This document shows, in pieces, positions 13,261 to 25,590 of a stretch of DNA of 64,000 nucleotides. Below the pieces are notes generated by a model. It saw only the letters and a program-made list of their open reading frames with translations. It did no database searches and had not been told where the DNA came from. How positions within the stretch are numbered: position 1 is the first letter of the stretch; every line of letters begins with the position of its first letter. Source of the DNA: Eopsaltria australis (lineage: Eukaryota; Chordata; Aves; Passeriformes; Petroicidae); assembly GCA_034509425.1 (NCBI GenBank), contig JAVTVJ010000033.1, forward strand, positions 6,383,001-6,447,000, in the 5' to 3' direction. The translations under genes and the position numbers were made by a program.

Positions 13261-15057
13261 TAGTCAGCGTAGGCACTTCTGACTGCTTTGCTGTGAGCTA
13301 AAATGTGAGCACAAGCTTGTAGCTCAAGTTAGGCAGAATGTATCATATGATCTTTCCTTACCACCCACAAATTCACATTCTCTTGGACTGCCTTGACTTT
13401 TCCCATGGCCACGTTTTGAAAGACTCTTATCTTCAATACTTAAGGAAGAAGACTTTTTCCTAGTCTGTTTCTTCTCATCCATGTATGGAAAACTTTCACA
13501 TCATTTCAGCATTACTTCTGGCTCTGTCCCACTGTCCTGTGGGAAAGGAGGAGCAGGGAGAAGTAGGGATGAAGTTCAGCTGTAACTACCTCATGAACTA
13601 CGAATGTAGAGAAGAGAGAGGAGCCTAAGGGCTCAAGAAGCTCAGCTGAACAAGTTCAGATTGTGGCAGCTCAAGAAAATCCTGCCTCCTTCTGCCCACC
13701 TCAACATCATGCCAAAAGCTTTAGCGGGTGCAGATGGAAATAATCGCTGAATTCTGTTTTTCATTCAAAAATCTGGGGTTTAGCTGAAATCAAATATCAA
13801 ATAAAGCTTTATTGGCTTTGACATACTTTCAAGTGCTACTGGAGGTTGTACAGAGCACTCCAACACATCAGAAAGTCCTCCTGGGAATAAGGTAGGACAA
13901 CTTTTTTTTTTTTTCACTAATTTCTTCCTGGTTTTGTAGCCATCCATTCCAGCAGATGTTAAGTGTCTCTAGTTGAAAGGTCAGGAAGATGATTACAAAA
14001 CCTGCAAGACTTTCTTTGGAATCTATGTCTCCTTCCCCTTTTGATGGTAAACATATGACCCAAAGAAACACTTTTTTACTCTGTTTTTTGGTAACACTTC
14101 ATTTCCATGAGCTGAGGCAAAGCTCTGAGGACTTTCTAGTCCCACTTTGTAGCCAACAGGACATAATTACGATTTTATTTCTGGGTAGAACTATTTTAGA
14201 GCATTAATCTCCTGAACCCTTTAAGAGGTCCGTAACAGACAATTTACACACATCAGGACACAACAGCACAGGGCAGATTTATTCTAGCTTTCTAAGAAAC
14301 ATGTTTATTTCTCTATAATTTATCATAATCTGCTGCCTGAATGCTGGCAAGCAACAAGGCAAGCTCTGACATATGACAGTTTTTTATGTTGTAATCTTTG
14401 AACATCATTAAAGAAATTAAAAGGAGGGAAAGAAGGAAACTCCTGAAGGATGGTGTGTTTGGTTCTCCTTTTGAAAACATCCTCCGGCAGCAACATAAGA
14501 AAAGGCTGTGCCTGGATCACCACCTTCAGACCTTGACTCATTCAGCATAGTTGAAAAAGTCAAAAGCAGGTCAGGAGGAAGGAAGAGCCAAGCTTCATCA
14601 GAGTCAGTTCCAGAAAGACTTCACATACCCTATAGCTAGCAAATACCTGAAACAGCCAAAAAACCTAAATTGGACTATGGAGAGAATCTGTAACCAGTAC
14701 AAAAACCAGAAACGTTGTGTTTGCTGTTTTCCTGCTGTATTTAGGGAAACTGTACCTGTAAGGTGGTCCTACTAAAGCCAGCCAACCTGCACTGCTGTGG
14801 CACTTGGATGTTGCTGTGTCGTGGTGTCAGAGTCTGGCAGAAGGCAGACCTGACTTTATCCAGCCTCTACCAGGTTCCTTGGGATTTGGAAACGACCTAG
14901 AGGTGAAACTAAAAAAATTAATTCTCTCACTAAAACTGAATGCTGAACATGTCTCACTGCCCAATCTGGACACTCACCAGCTGTGCAAATAATAACTGGG
15001 AAAGGAAAACCTCTACCTGACAACCAGGCAGCAAATTAGAGATGCTAACCTAAGGGA
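13261..15057. other. Intergenic, no gene seen
   Basis: Mixed-composition unique sequence with a T12 run at 13,902-13,914. No gene or recognised repeat. Confidence 0.55.
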
Positions 15058-15245
15058 GACACAGAATCACAGGATCACAGAATCACAGAATGGGTAAGGT
15101 TGGAAGGGATCACAGTGGGGCATCTGGCCCAACCTCCCTGCTCAAGCGGGGCTATCCCAGAACACATGGCACAGGATTGTATCCAGACAGTTCTTGAATA
15201 CCTCCAGTGAGGGAGACTCCACCACCTTCCCAAGCAATCTGCAAA
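15058..15245 (-). mobile_element. CR1 LINE 3' end, antisense
   Basis: It starts with the reversed 8-mer tail (CAGAATCACAGGATCACAGAATCACAGAAT), then GGTTGGAAGGGATCACAGTGGGGCATCTGGCCCAACCTCC, the TATCCCAGAACACATGGCACAGGATTGTATCCAGACAGTTCTTGAATACCTCCAGTGAGG block and GGAGACTCCACCACCTTCCCAAGCAA. The order and orientation match a 5'-truncated CR1 inserted on the minus strand. Confidence 0.95.
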
Positions 15246-15467
15246 AATGGCAGAGTTAAAAAAACCCTGCATGCTGTGACAAATAGCAGAACCAGACTCT
15301 GTGAAAACAGAAGTAATAACAACAACTGATTACACTGCTTGCAAGAACTTGACAATGTCATCATGATGAGAGTAACATAGACAAAGATGACAGCAGAAAC
15401 ACAAGAAAAAAATTGGAAAGTCATTCTTTCATAGTGTCAAAAAAAAGAAGTCACAGCTGATAGGTAT

Positions 15468-15535
15468 GTAGATAGGTATAGATATAGATGATGATATAGC
15501 TATAGTGATAGATGGATACAGATATAGATACAGCT
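15468..15535. repeat. Degenerate (ATAGAT)n tract
   Basis: GATAGGTATAGATATAGATG... repeats ATAGAT/ATAGCT words over about 68 bp with many interruptions. It looks like an ageing microsatellite. Confidence 0.8.
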
Positions 15536-15980
15536 GCCAGGACAAAAGCAGGAGAAGGTAAAGAAGTAAAACTTCGGACTTAAAATATCCATCTTGCCTT
15601 GCTAAAGCAATATGGGAGCTATATGAGGGAGCAAATAGCAAACTAAAATAAATAAAAAGTCCAACATTATCACTAAACTGCTGAAAATATGTTTGGGTTT
15701 TGTTGTTGTCTAAAGGCACTTCAAGGGCTGGAGCCAACATATTTAAACGAAAGCTTGACACTTCTTCAGAATTTGGAAGCTCTCAACAGCCTACAGCATA
15801 GAATACTCCAGTAGCCCCAGGAAATGACAAGAGGAAAAGCAAGCACTAAAATAAGAGTTAAATAAAACAATTTCTCCAGAAATCACAGCCACGCAAATGA
15901 CACCATTGGGTTTGTACTCACCCATGATCACTGCAGGAAATAAATTTATAAAATCTATCAGATAGTATAGATCATAAACC

Positions 15981-16020
15981 TTTATATATATAAATATATA
16001 TATACACATATATATTTTTT
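15981..16020. repeat. (TA)n microsatellite
   Basis: TTTATATATATAAATATATATATACACATATATATT is an alternating TA tract with one CACA interruption. Confidence 0.85.
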
Positions 16021-17805
16021 CAGTATTTTCAACTGAAGCAATAAATATTTTTATACTTGAATTTTTTATAGGAATTTTTTTCATGCTTGATGAACCAAAG
16101 AGGTAACAGGAGGTATCCATAAAAATACAGTGATCTTTTTGTGCAGACTACCTGTTAAGGTATTCTCTTTCTCAGACTGAATCTGAGCAGTTAAAGCTTC
16201 CCTGGAAAATATAATCAGTATTCCAGAGCAGATAGGAAAGTCTATGCAAACTATGAGAGTATATAAAAGTATGCCCAAGAGTCTCTGTGCTGCTTTCAGA
16301 GGACACGTGCCACTATGATCTCAAGTCATGTTAAAGAAATAAAAATCTATAAGGAATAAATGTACCATGAGTAATGTTGGGCTCATTGCCCACATTCTGT
16401 GGATCAGAAACCATTGCTTGAGAGCAGCATTGCTCAGATGAGGATCTGAAGTGGTGTGTAAGATATGAGAGTGATGTGACTGCTCTGTGAAATAAATGCA
16501 TCAGAAGCATACATATTCTCACCGTACAAAAATGTAAAGTGGAAACTGATACATCTAATAAATTATCATTAAAAATACATTCTATTTTGCATCTGATTGT
16601 GACTTAAAGTCAGTATATTGTACAAAACAGTGGGCAGAATTCTTTGAGAAAAGTTAGGCTGTTTATCATCACAAAAAATGTCAACACATCTCTATAGTAT
16701 TTAAAGGCAGTGAAGTAGCAAAAAATAGGGCTGTGTGAGGAACACTTAAGATTTAAAATAAAATTTGTGTTGTCTTGAGATTCTTATAAAGAAACAGAAA
16801 CAATGTCATTCTGCCTGAGTGCTTGACTGAAAAGGGAACAACTTGAGAGGATACTAAAACTTGTAAAGAAAACTAATTTGAATGCAAAAGCTGTTGAAAG
16901 TTCACATTAGGGAGCCAAGACAGGACACGTCCTATGCCATAGAGCTGCACACAGTAATGATTTAGGAGGGGTTAAAATAGTTCTCCTCAGTGTTCTGTAA
17001 TTATAAAATTGTTATAAAATTGGAGGCTAAGTTAACCACTATGCATGGTGATATTTGCACTTTCCACCTTCTGGAATTCGAGGAAACAGCAAAGATAGAG
17101 CTATTACTTCCCCAGGTGAGGAGGCCTATGCTAACTGGGATCAGCAAATAATGGTATGGACAGTAAATAATGGGAAGTAATAAGTTTTCATCTCAAACAT
17201 TACTAGGACAATATTAAAGCTAGCAGTCAGTCTAATGACACACTAATTGGGATAACAAGTTTTCTCTAGGTACTTCTTTTCCCTCTTCCCATTTCCTAGA
17301 TTATTACAGAGCATTTATTCAAGCCTGTCTTCTTCCATAAGCAGCAAAGGATGGGGCATGCATGAGCCATTAGCTGTAAGACTTGGAAATTAAACATTTG
17401 GAAGTGCTAATAAGCTCTCAAGCTCTCTAGCTGTGCCCCTAACCCTAAAGTCAGTGCTCTAACAGAAGAGAAACAGCTGCTTCTCTTCCTGTTCTCCCTC
17501 CAGCTCTCCATATGGTGATAAGAAGCTTGGATACATTCCCCCAGCAAGAGCTGCAAGGTCATCCAAGAGATGAGTGTGGGTGTGAACTATGCTCTGTTCG
17601 CCTCTGCTCGGTGTCCAGCAATGACGTGTGCTGTTTGTGCTCTGACTGGAAGGATGCTACAGAGAAGTTGTACCCAGCTCTAGGTCTGGTTTCAGCCAAA
17701 GGAAGCTGCAAAGAGCACACTTTAATTACAGGTCTGATGTGGTTCAATGGGCGGCAGGAATATTCTTCAACATAATGGATGTGAGTATACATGACAGAAA
17801 GAAAC

Positions 17806-17845
17806 TAAACCAAACAAACCAAACAAAAAATCCCAACAAAACCCT
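17806..17845. repeat. (CCAAA)n low-complexity tract
   Basis: AACCAAACAAACCAAACAAAAAATCCCAACAAAACC is an A/C-only tract lacking T and G almost entirely. Confidence 0.7.
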
Positions 17846-20800
17846 TGAAGTGAAGGCTGGATAGACCTTTCACTACAAAATGTTTTATAATCTGTTCATT
17901 CACCATGCCTTCATTTAATAAAATCTTCAATGTAAAGTCAATTAAAAGCAAAGCCCATTTACCTCAAAAATTACCAAAATTCACCTATGGCTATATCTTC
18001 ATCTATTCTCACCAAATTTCAGAGCAACTAATGAAAAATGACCACCGATGATAGAAAGTCTGAGCAGCGAATGTATCTCACAGTCTGGCAGGTCCTCAGC
18101 AATCTGGAGACAGGATGTACCTCGTTAATGCAATGTACTGTACATTGAAAACAGTTGAACACACTTCAAAAATTGGAACCAGCTGTCATAACCAAGAAGC
18201 AAGATAGACCCTGTACTGCTCTGAAAGTATGTAAACACCATATTGCATTCACAGTAGAACCTTCAGAGACAGCAGCATTTGCAGTATGAGTGTCCATAAT
18301 GCACCCATAATCACAGAGTCAACAACAAGGGAGGATTATATTTTAACTAGTCTGCAGTAGAGCATGAAAAGACACTTTGATCCCTTTGAAACCATTTCTT
18401 TAAATAGGAATAGGATTAAATACTAACACCTTCATTTTTCGCCTTCCTACACTGTAATTCATCCAGAGTGAAACACAACTGAAAACCAAACCTCAAAGGA
18501 CATTGAAATTATTTCCTTTAGAATACAATGTGTCCCAGAGATAGTTTCAAAACATTGCTCTTTGAACTTTTAAAAAAGGTTTCTTAAGCCAGTTCTTGGA
18601 AACTGATAAACCGGAGAACCCCAGAGCCTACATCTGCTGTCTGTACAAATTAGGAATTACTCAACCACTGAAACTGAGATCATCAGAGCAGCAGAGGTGA
18701 AAGAGGGCCTCTGTTGTCCATTCTCCCTCTCTTCTTTCCCTAAATCAAACCTATATTGAGCACAAGGGCATGCATATAAAGCCAAACTTACTTGTACATA
18801 ATGACTTTTCAAGGAAAAATTACGAGTTTCCAATAAAATACGTTTTCACTTGTTTCTTTTTTCACTCTATGTGCATGATTATTTTGCTCATTTTTTGGTA
18901 TCACTTATTCATAATTCTGTATTTCCCTAATAGTATGCAAGTTTGATAAACAGCATGCTAAAACACAGACAGATGTTTTCAGAGCCAGTCTGTTTATAAA
19001 TAATTCCAGGGGATAAAGATGGCATAACTGCACTTCTTCGTGTGGTGGTAGTAGTTTTAACAAGAGCCAAAATCTGAAAGAGTGAGGGACATTGCACGAA
19101 ATATCAGGGAAAGATTATAATTATGAGAGCTGTCTATTATTGATTGATTTTGAAATACCAAAAAAAAGATGTGAGGCTAGTGAAAATATAGGAGGTCTTT
19201 CCCTGGCATTTTCATGGCTGATCAGGTGATCATGCCAGGATGACTCTCACAGTCAGTTTCAACTTAGCAACTCTTCCTGAAATCCCTTCCTGTACACATA
19301 ATCACATAGGGTGTATAAGAGCTGTGTGTGTGGCCAGAGTTGAGCTCCCCTTCCTGCTGTTGGTCAGGCCAATCCACACATTGTTTCACATTAGGCTTAT
19401 CAAGTTATTATAGTGGCAATTTCAGTTTTTCTCTTCAGCTACTTTCCTTTTTCTCCAAGATCTCCAGGACTTACAATAACTCCTGCATTTCTGTTTTGCT
19501 ACATTAACTAATGTTCTAAGACTTCATGCCACTATCCACTGCCTTCAGCTCAACAGAATTTAGGCAAAGTTGTCTATAGAAGGCAGCCAGAAGAATAAAT
19601 CATAAACCACGTTACATTTCATATAGTGGAGTTAAATTATTCCATTGCTACCAGGAATATTATTATTATTATTTTAAATAAGAAAAGAAGCAAGGATGTA
19701 CAAGTAAAGCCATTTAGTTTCTCTTTAAAATTTTGATATTTACTTAAAACTCATTATTGGACACCTCACACATTCACACCTTAAATTCAATTGTCTATAA
19801 ATTCTTTCATTTTTAAATGCCTTTGGCTGTTGTGTCCTTGAGTTCCATTCAAGCCATTTTTATGACTTCTTGGTTTTTATATTGAGTTTGTCACAGCACA
19901 CTAAAAAATGGGTTTTGTGTGATGCACAGAAAGGATGTTCCTGGCTCTGTCTGAGTCAACAGACTGTTGTAGTCCTATATTCAGCTTATAGCACAAACCC
20001 AACCCTTTCCTAGCAGCTCCTTCTTCCACCCACCCACCAAGGCAGCTTGCTGAAATAGCTGAGGTGCAATAGTGGCACTCAGCTGTGAAGACCATTCTAT
20101 GAAGGGAAAGAATTTGGGAGGATAACATGATGGGAATGAATTTGTGGTAGGAATCAATGCTTACTAGAAGAGTTGAAAATGTAGGAAAAGAAAATTGAAG
20201 AGTTAGGGCTCCTGAGGCAGGGAAAGAGAAGGCTGTTGGAGGATAGAAATGAAATAGCCCACTACATACAGGGACCTGTCTGTATTTTCATAGTATTGGA
20301 GCAAGTATTAATACTCCTATATAGTGTAATACTGAGAGAAGAAATAATAGATAATATACTTCATGGAGATAAAATTCAAGTATTAGAGTGATTTGAAATC
20401 GTGTGCTTTCAATTATGGCTCCATATGAATCCTTAATGGTTTCCATTACTAAAGCATGAGGTGGAAATGTACCATATTGCCAATCTGCCCTTCAAATCCT
20501 GTCAGCAGAAAACCCACCTGGTTTAAACTCAGTGAACTAAATTCACTCTCATTCAACCACTGCAGAAAACGTCTGAGTTTTGACAGAATTGGTGTGCCTT
20601 TTTCTTTCCCTCATTTCACATTGTTCCAGCAGAATCGTATCCTTCAGTCAATTGCACTTGTACTGACAGAAAACAGTTCAAAATGGTTCAAAGGCACTGT
20701 AAGGAGAAAAACCAGCAGGTCACTTTTAAGTTCAACATAAATCCTCCACATTGTTTTTGGGTTTGTATGTGGTGAACGTCATGCATTAAATACATAGCTA

Positions 20801-23800
20801 TTATATGTATGTGCACCATGGATAAAGGTAACTCGCTTTCTTTCTTCAGGCACAGACATTTGCTCCACTTGCAACAAGAACAACTTGAAAACTTTTGCCA
20901 GACTCCCTCACACACATTCCTGCATTTCCCCAACCACATATGGTGGACCCCATCCCCAGCTTGTCTAAATCAGATGAGTTTCACAGAAGTATATTAATTC
21001 TATAATAAACTAACTACCAAAGTTCAAAATAGCACATAAAATTTTGGAAGCAGTTTCCTAGTTTTCCATAGTATTTAATCTGCTAGGAACTGTATCTGTC
21101 AATATAACCTGTTACTTCAATCTATAGTGTTAGACTTGCGAGCCTTATGTGACCTTACCTAAGGGACATTTTCACTTTTTCATACACCCTGGTGCCAACT
21201 AATTTAGTCTTAATATAACATTTTAACAAACTCTTGAAAAACTTGTTAATGGATTTTCTTCCATTCTGAAAAGTCCACCAGACAAGATAAATCACATCCA
21301 GAATCTGCTGTTGTCAATGAAGAAACTTTTTGTTGAGTTCAGGAAACTTGAGTAGGCTCCTATGTGTGTACCAGCTCCTTTGTCAACTAACAAAGCTGAA
21401 GCTCCTGTGAAGATAACTGCTATCAGTCAGAAGCAGAGTAATTTGGAGGGATTTTTGAGGAATTTGAAGAATGCAATCTTCCTCAGAGAATGAGAGAAAT
21501 ATTTTGTATGAAAAAAAACCCAAAGAAAAGCTACTCCTCTGATGAAAAATAGAAGCCACTGTCTTGCTGAACTGTTCTTGTGAGTTTTCTTGATTAACAC
21601 ACTCACACACACCACCATGGAGCCCAAGAGGACATAGGCAAGAGCAATAGCATGGAATACCTGAGCACATGAGCAATGCCCATGATAAGGAGTGTCAGCT
21701 TCCCAACTACTTTCAAAAACTGTCACGTTCAAAGCCTGCTACAGCTTTTTCTACATTAAAAATCTTAAAAACTTTATCTTAGCCTAAATTTTTCCAGTAA
21801 GCAAAACCAAACTCAATGAAAATGAAAAAAAAATCAAAGATCTTCCCAAATAAACAGAATATGCATCAGCTAAAGGGACTTATTGCAACTCCCTGTATTT
21901 TTTTCTTCTTCCTGCAGCTGTAACAGAAATACATAATGCATGCTTTTGTAGACTGTGTGCCAGTTCTCACATAATGTGAGAGCTTCTAAACTGCATGGTT
22001 GTGGAGTAAGAATCCGGACCTTTGTGTGAAACTGGTCACTTTCTGAGAGATAAGTTTTGAAAGAAGTCTCATGCAAACAAATCTTCCATAAATATAAGAA
22101 AAGGCACAAGTAGTGAAACAGGAAAGAGCCTTTTACATGACATAGCATTACAGCTTGTGAGTCATTGCTATGTGATGCACTCAAGAATTGGCCAGCAATA
22201 AAAGTAGAATTAGACATTCATACAGATAATAAGAACATCCAAGGCTCTTTTTGAAAAGGTTAAAGATATATATTATTCTTACCTTAGCTCACAAACTAAA
22301 GAAACAGCCAGGAGGAGGAAGAGCATTCTGAAAGGCAGGTTAGCTATCTGCCTGACCTTGCATATATCTTTCTCAGATGTTGGCTCTGCTTGGGCCAGAT
22401 AGTGAACTGAACGAGCAATTCTTTCCAGCTCAGAGATAAATACAGAGTTCCTGCTGTTATCTCTGGTGTTCCCAGGTATTTTCCAGAGGCCCCTTGCACA
22501 TGCATTACATTCCGTTGCTCACTGCACCACACCCGTCCCTGTGGCTCCTGAAGACCTTGTGCTTCCAAGGGTTTCTCTTGCTGTCAGCTGACCCTGGAGA
22601 CTCCAGTGAGGTGTCCACAACACAGAGCTGCACCAGTGTTTATGAGTTCAGCCTGCAAGAGCTCAGCTCATTTCTCCCCTGAGAACTCAGAGGAGAGCAC
22701 TCAGCAGAGCAGTGTCTGCAGCCCTGCTCAGACAGAACTGAGCCGTGCAGCCACCCAGAAGAGCTTCCCAAGATCTGATGGACACCAATGCACACTGCAG
22801 AGCAGCAGTGTGCCAGAATATACAATCATATCCAAAGGGCCGTGTCCCTCTTGAGGAAATGGACCCAAACCAAAGCCCATTTGCAAACCACACGTGCAAA
22901 TGACCCGTCCATTTCCCTTAGACTGAACCCAAGACTCAGCTGCAAGCACCTCTAATAGTGGAAGTTGTTCAAATTGGGATCTGAATCAAAGATTATGGCC
23001 ACAGTTTATGCTTAATATTTGGTCATATTTTGCTCACTGTCACACAATGTGAAGGCCAATGCTACTCTTCTTTCTAATTGCTTGGCATCACGCTGTTGGA
23101 TGGAAAACAATGTTTCTATATAGTCAAGATCTCTGGTTTCCAAAATATATATTTTCTTTTCTTTTCTTTTTTAAAAGTCAGAACAACTGAGCTATAGGTA
23201 AGAGAATGCTTTCATTAAACAAACAATCAAAATGTCAAATTCTTATATCCTAGTGGAATAAGAGGCTGGAAGCCTGAAAGATGCAGTCACTTGTAACTTA
23301 AGCTACTAACACTCCAGAGAGTACTGACAGTTTTCCAGCAAGGGAAGCACTAGGCCTCTCTTTACATGAATAGGCTGTATCCTCCAGAGGAGCTCAAGCT
23401 GCAAATGCCAACGTGATTTTCCCAGAAACAAACTGTGCTTCATAGCAGCATTCATTCCAGACTGCAGGAGGGACAACACCAGAAGGCCAAAGGAAAATCA
23501 GCATAATGACCAAGTGATTTATAGCACTCCTCGAAGGCAGTGTTATTAAAAAATGAGGAAAATGTGTCCTCTTTCAGCACTTTAATCACTTGGGGCAATG
23601 TAGATGCCAAAGGCTCACACCTTTGTATGCAGACCTGTAATTACAAGACATAAAACAGAGGAAAGAAACTAACGACTCAGCTATGCTGAATGAGAATAGT
23701 TCCAACATAAAGCAAAATCTCTCACTAGTCATTTTGAAGAACTAGGTTAGGGAACAAAGTAAGCTCGTTCTCAATTTATACAGAGCACTTTTGAATCTTT

Positions 23801-24420
23801 TCACCCTGCTGTGGTGTTTAACAATACAAATTTCTCTCTCCCACTGGCACAAGCATGTAGCAGTGCAATAGTATCGACAGGAGCAATGAGATCAGCAAAT
23901 ACTTTGATTTCTACTTCACCATCTGCTTTTTCTCCATTGGGTTTCTTCTGATAGCTGAAGAGTCGTTATCTATAAAGCTGTTAGTTTTCTGGGGTTTTGA
24001 TTAATTTTGTCTTTTTACTTGCTTTCAGCAACTGCAAAGCTGCCTTATGAAATAGCTCCTAGAAACATGCCCTCTAACCAAGGAATGGGGCCAGTTCCTC
24101 ATGTGTTCCCTCTTGTCTTCCTGAATGGAAATGTATCTACTTTCTCTACCAAGTTAATTATTTGGTGCTGAATGGACTCAAAGTAGGTCTCTTTGTCTAC
24201 CTGAGACTTAGGTGAACAAGAAAGTAATTTACTGCTAATTGTCAAAATGGGTGATAAATAAACTGAGGTAGGGGATGGAGGGGAAATAAAAAGTCACCAG
24301 TCCAGGATTTGCAAAGCTACAGAATCTACAGACTCAGATCAGAAAAACTGGACAGATCATAAGAAAAAGGAAGATTTCTGGTATATGAATTCATGTTCTT
24401 CACAAAAAACCCTCTAAAAA

Positions 24421-24466
24421 ACCAAACAACAACAACAACCACCACCAAACAAAAACCAGCAACAAT
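24421..24466. repeat. (AAC/ACC)n tract
   Basis: ACCAAACAACAACAACAACCACCACCAAAC is a trinucleotide-like repeat of AAC grading into ACC. Confidence 0.8.
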
Positions 24467-25390
24467 AAAAGCCAAAATCCCCCCAAGACCCATGTTATTT
24501 TCTAATCACTTCCTTTGGTAATGAAAAGATCACTCTCAGCTTCCATGTGTGCTGCCATTCAGACTCCTGGCTGAAACTAAAAACACAGATAAGGAGTATC
24601 AGAGCTCACCCTTGGAAATGCCACTCTGTGTTTCCAGGTCTGTTCTGCACTTGATGCTTAAACCATACAAAGCAAGGATTTCCATATGAGAGCAGACTTC
24701 TGATCCATCCATCCAGTAAATACTTGCGGGATAACCTATCTGAAGAAGGAATGTCTTGCTTCCTCCAGACAGTTGCTGAACTACATTCTGAAGTCCAGGT
24801 ACTTATCCAAAACTAATTCAATGTTCCCACTATATAAACATGTCTAATCTCTTGATGCCTGCCGAATTTTGTTCCAACAGCTCACACCACAATCACCTAA
24901 AGAACTTCACCATAAATTTGGATGTTTCAGATTCTGATGAGTTGTTCAGACTCACTTTCTGATGAAAATGCCTATGAATAGTTACAAAACATGATTTAGA
25001 ATTCTAACATACAACAGCATTGTCAAGCCTGGAAAAGAGTCAATAGCTAAAGCATTAATTCTCGATCAAATGTATGTCTCTTAATGAAATTGAGTGTCAA
25101 TGGCATGCAGGAAGAACAAGTCTTGATTTGCACTTTTCTTCCAACAGCAAATGTGTTACTACAGTTACAAATGTGTTTTAGAGATCTGGTGCCACTGGTG
25201 GAAAATTAGGTTATAAGAACTAGGGAGCTACTCAGCCTGGATTTCAAACCTCAGTTCTGGCAATATTATTATATTAGTATATACTAACTAATATATGTGT
25301 GTATAAAAGAGAATAGAGCCAAACTCCTCTGACTCATTAGTTCAACTCCTGTCCAAACAAATTAAGAGAGAAAGTTGGCTATTCAATATA

Positions 25391-25590
25391 TGGAATGGAA
25401 TGGAATATTTCATTTGGGAGGGACCTACAACAATATCCTCTCCAACTGCCCGACCACTAGTCAAAGCATGTTGTTAAGGGTACTGTCCAAATTCCTCTTA
25501 CAAACTGACAGTCTTGGGGCATCGACCCTCTCTAGGAAGCCTAATAACTGCTCTCCTATGTTCCTTAGGAAGCTCTCTCTGACAATGGGA
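25391..25590 (-). mobile_element. CR1 LINE 3' end, antisense (different subfamily)
   Basis: After a GGAATGGAATGGAATATTT tail come the words GGGAGGGACCTACAACAATATCCTCTCCAACTGCC, AAAGCATGTTGTTAAGGGTACTGTCCAAATTCCTCTT, CTGACAGTCTTGGGGCATCGACC and CTCTAGGAAGCCT. All are standard in antisense CR1. The GGAAT tail differs from the ATTCTGTG tail of the other copies, so it belongs to another CR1 subfamily. Confidence 0.85.

Larger units (their letters stand above)
15246..25390. other. Intergenic, no gene seen
   Basis: Ten kilobases of AT-rich unique sequence with simple repeats at 15,468-15,535, 15,981-16,020, 17,806-17,845, 19,659-19,673 (ATT) and 24,421-24,466. A slightly GC-richer patch at 22,500-22,930 has overlapping ORFs in several frames but no splice sites or family resemblance I can defend. 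Confidence 0.55.

Noticed and set aside
22494..22949. GC-richer patch with several overlapping ORFs
   Set aside because: Frames overlap on both strands with no family resemblance or splice structure.
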